From Candidatus Yonathbacteria bacterium RIFOXYC2_FULL_47_9 (GTDB taxonomy: Bacteria; Patescibacteriota; Minisyncoccia; Phycocordibacterales; UBA1550): a DNA stretch of 5,099 nt. The first letter of the stretch is position 1. Each line of letters opens with the position of its first letter. The notes under the pieces are model-generated. The model saw only the letters and a list, made by a program, of their open reading frames with translations. It searched no databases and was not told the origin of the DNA. Below are positions 4,603 to 5,099 of this stretch, one piece after another. The DNA lies in the NCBI GenBank assembly GCA_001825115.1, contig MHUY01000032.1, positions 1 through 5,099 on the forward strand, in the 5' to 3' direction. Both the position numbers and the translations under genes were made by a program.

Positions 4603-4650
4603 ATTCCCTCCTTTTATTCACAAGAGTTAGGCACAAGGACTGCTACAATT

Positions 4651-4679
4651 AGCCTAGCACACCAGGGGACACTCTTCAA
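4651..4679 (-). promoter_or_regulatory. Possible promoter of the 4420-4602 gene
   Basis: On the minus strand: TTGAAG (4674-4679), 17-bp spacer, TAGGCT (4651-4656), with TGTGC directly before the -10. The -10 is poor, but the block GTGCTAGGCT recurs as GTGCTAGTCT at nearly the same distance before the start codon of the next gene (49 against 51 bases), which is why I report it. Confidence 0.45.
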
Positions 4680-4721
4680 TGCTGAGTGAACCCTCTCCTA
4701 CGATTTTGACTCACTAAAGAG

Positions 4722-4747
4722 AAAACCGGCATTACTGCCGGTTTTTT
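4722..4747. terminator. Terminator after the 4766-5020 gene
   Basis: AAAACCGGCA (4722-4731) pairs perfectly with TGCCGGTTTT (4736-4745) around TTAC. It lies about 20 bases beyond the stop of the minus-strand gene. The T-run is good rightwards (TTTTTTATTTT) and fair leftwards (TTTTCTCTTT), so it works on either strand. It is a near copy of the hairpin at 4376-4403. Confidence 0.88.
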
Positions 4748-4765
4748 ATTTTGTGATGATTGCGA

Positions 4766-5020
4766 TTAATCAGAGCACCCAGCACCGCCGCCAACTCGTG
4801 ACTGAATGACACAACCTGCTGTACCTGAAGACTCCATGCTATCGTAAAATGCTTTTGTCTTAGGACTGATAGGTTTTTGCATTGTGTTCACCATGAGCTT
4901 TGTTTCGTGTGCCCCTCCTTTATCGTAAGGAAGAAACTTCAGAGGTGTTCCGCATCCACAATCACAAATTTCATCTTTCTTTGGATTGTTTTTAAAAAGT
5001 GACTTAAACCATTCAAACAT
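4766..5020 (-). CDS. Small cysteine-containing protein of unknown function
   Basis: An 84-residue protein I do not recognise. An upstream in-frame ATG at 5038 would add six residues, but those codons are the Shine-Dalgarno itself (AAAAGGAG, about 7 bases before the ATG at 5020), so I place the start at 5020. The N-terminus MFEWFKSLFKNNPKK is aromatic, basic and amphipathic, like that of the neighbouring gene. A tight cluster C19-D-C21-G-C23-G follows, then a polar middle, and a glycine-rich end with C70 and C82 (SRVGGGAGCSD). CxCxC suggests metal binding or disulfides, but four spaced ligands of a standard zinc ribbon are not there. There is no signal peptide or membrane helix. It is a single-gene unit with its own promoter-like pair and terminator. 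Confidence 0.72.
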   Translation of the reverse strand: MFEWFKSLFKNNPKKDEICDCGCGTPLKFLPYDKGGAHETKLMVNTMQKPISPKTKAFYDSMESSGTAGCVIQSRVGGGAGCSD

Positions 5021-5069
5021 AATCGCTCTCCTTTTCATTTGGAACCTATGTACAAATACTACTGTTCAA

Positions 5070-5097
5070 AGACTAGCACAATAAAGAGGGAAATCAA
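5070..5097 (-). promoter_or_regulatory. Possible promoter of the 4766-5020 gene
   Basis: On the minus strand: TTGATT (5092-5097), 16-bp spacer, TAGTCT (5070-5075), preceded by TTGTGC. It parallels the TTGAAG-N17-TAGGCT pair before the neighbouring small gene. It lies at the window edge, so sequence further upstream cannot be judged. Confidence 0.45.
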
Positions 5098-5099
5098 CT

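Noticed and set aside
5021..5038. Upstream start (MKRRAI extension) for the 4766-5020 gene
   Set aside because: The extra codons coincide with the strong Shine-Dalgarno AAAAGGAG that serves the ATG at 5020.
1..5099. Recoded UGA (genetic code 25)
   Set aside because: All recognisable genes read through without internal TGA, and the 4420-4602 gene ends at a TGA followed by a terminator.

Overview
The window looks like a piece of a Candidate Phyla Radiation (Patescibacteria, probably Parcubacteria/Paceibacteria) chromosome. This rests on gene content as I remember it from that group: a UvrC that stops right after its nuclease domain, a free-standing YqeY, a 65-residue one-helix membrane protein directly before rmuC, small unplaceable proteins, and short intergenic gaps with compact promoters. 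UGA is used as a stop (gene at 4420-4602) and never appears inside the recognisable genes, so the UGA-glycine code of Gracilibacteria/Absconditabacteria does not apply. No phage, transposon or CRISPR sequence is visible.

Layout. 2-1027 (+): 3' part of uvrC (nucleotide excision repair), carrying a perfect 12-bp palindrome in an interdomain linker. 1033-1062: terminator shared with the converging yqeY (1091-1546, -). 1575-1633: back-to-back divergent promoters for yqeY and for a soluble GGDEF diguanylate cyclase (1693-2277, +), which ends in a strong terminator. 2360-3677 (+): a two-gene unit, small membrane protein then rmuC, separated by one base. 3678-4040: a gene-free gap that is far from empty. 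On the minus strand it holds a promoter, about 200 nt of highly structured sequence and a terminator, which I read as an unidentified non-coding RNA; on the plus strand it holds another terminator-like hairpin and the rplU promoter. 4041-4358 (+): ribosomal protein L21, standing alone. 4420-5099 (-): two small unknown genes in tandem whose promoters, Shine-Dalgarno sites, N-termini and terminators resemble each other, as if one expression cassette had been duplicated.

The identified genes are housekeeping functions (DNA repair, recombination, translation) plus one second-messenger enzyme, and they do not form one pathway. The parts most likely to be undescribed are the structured RNA with the inverted repeat over its promoter (3716-3968) and the twin small-protein cassettes (4376-5099). 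All structures and promoters were found by reading and hand pairing; no search or folding program was run.
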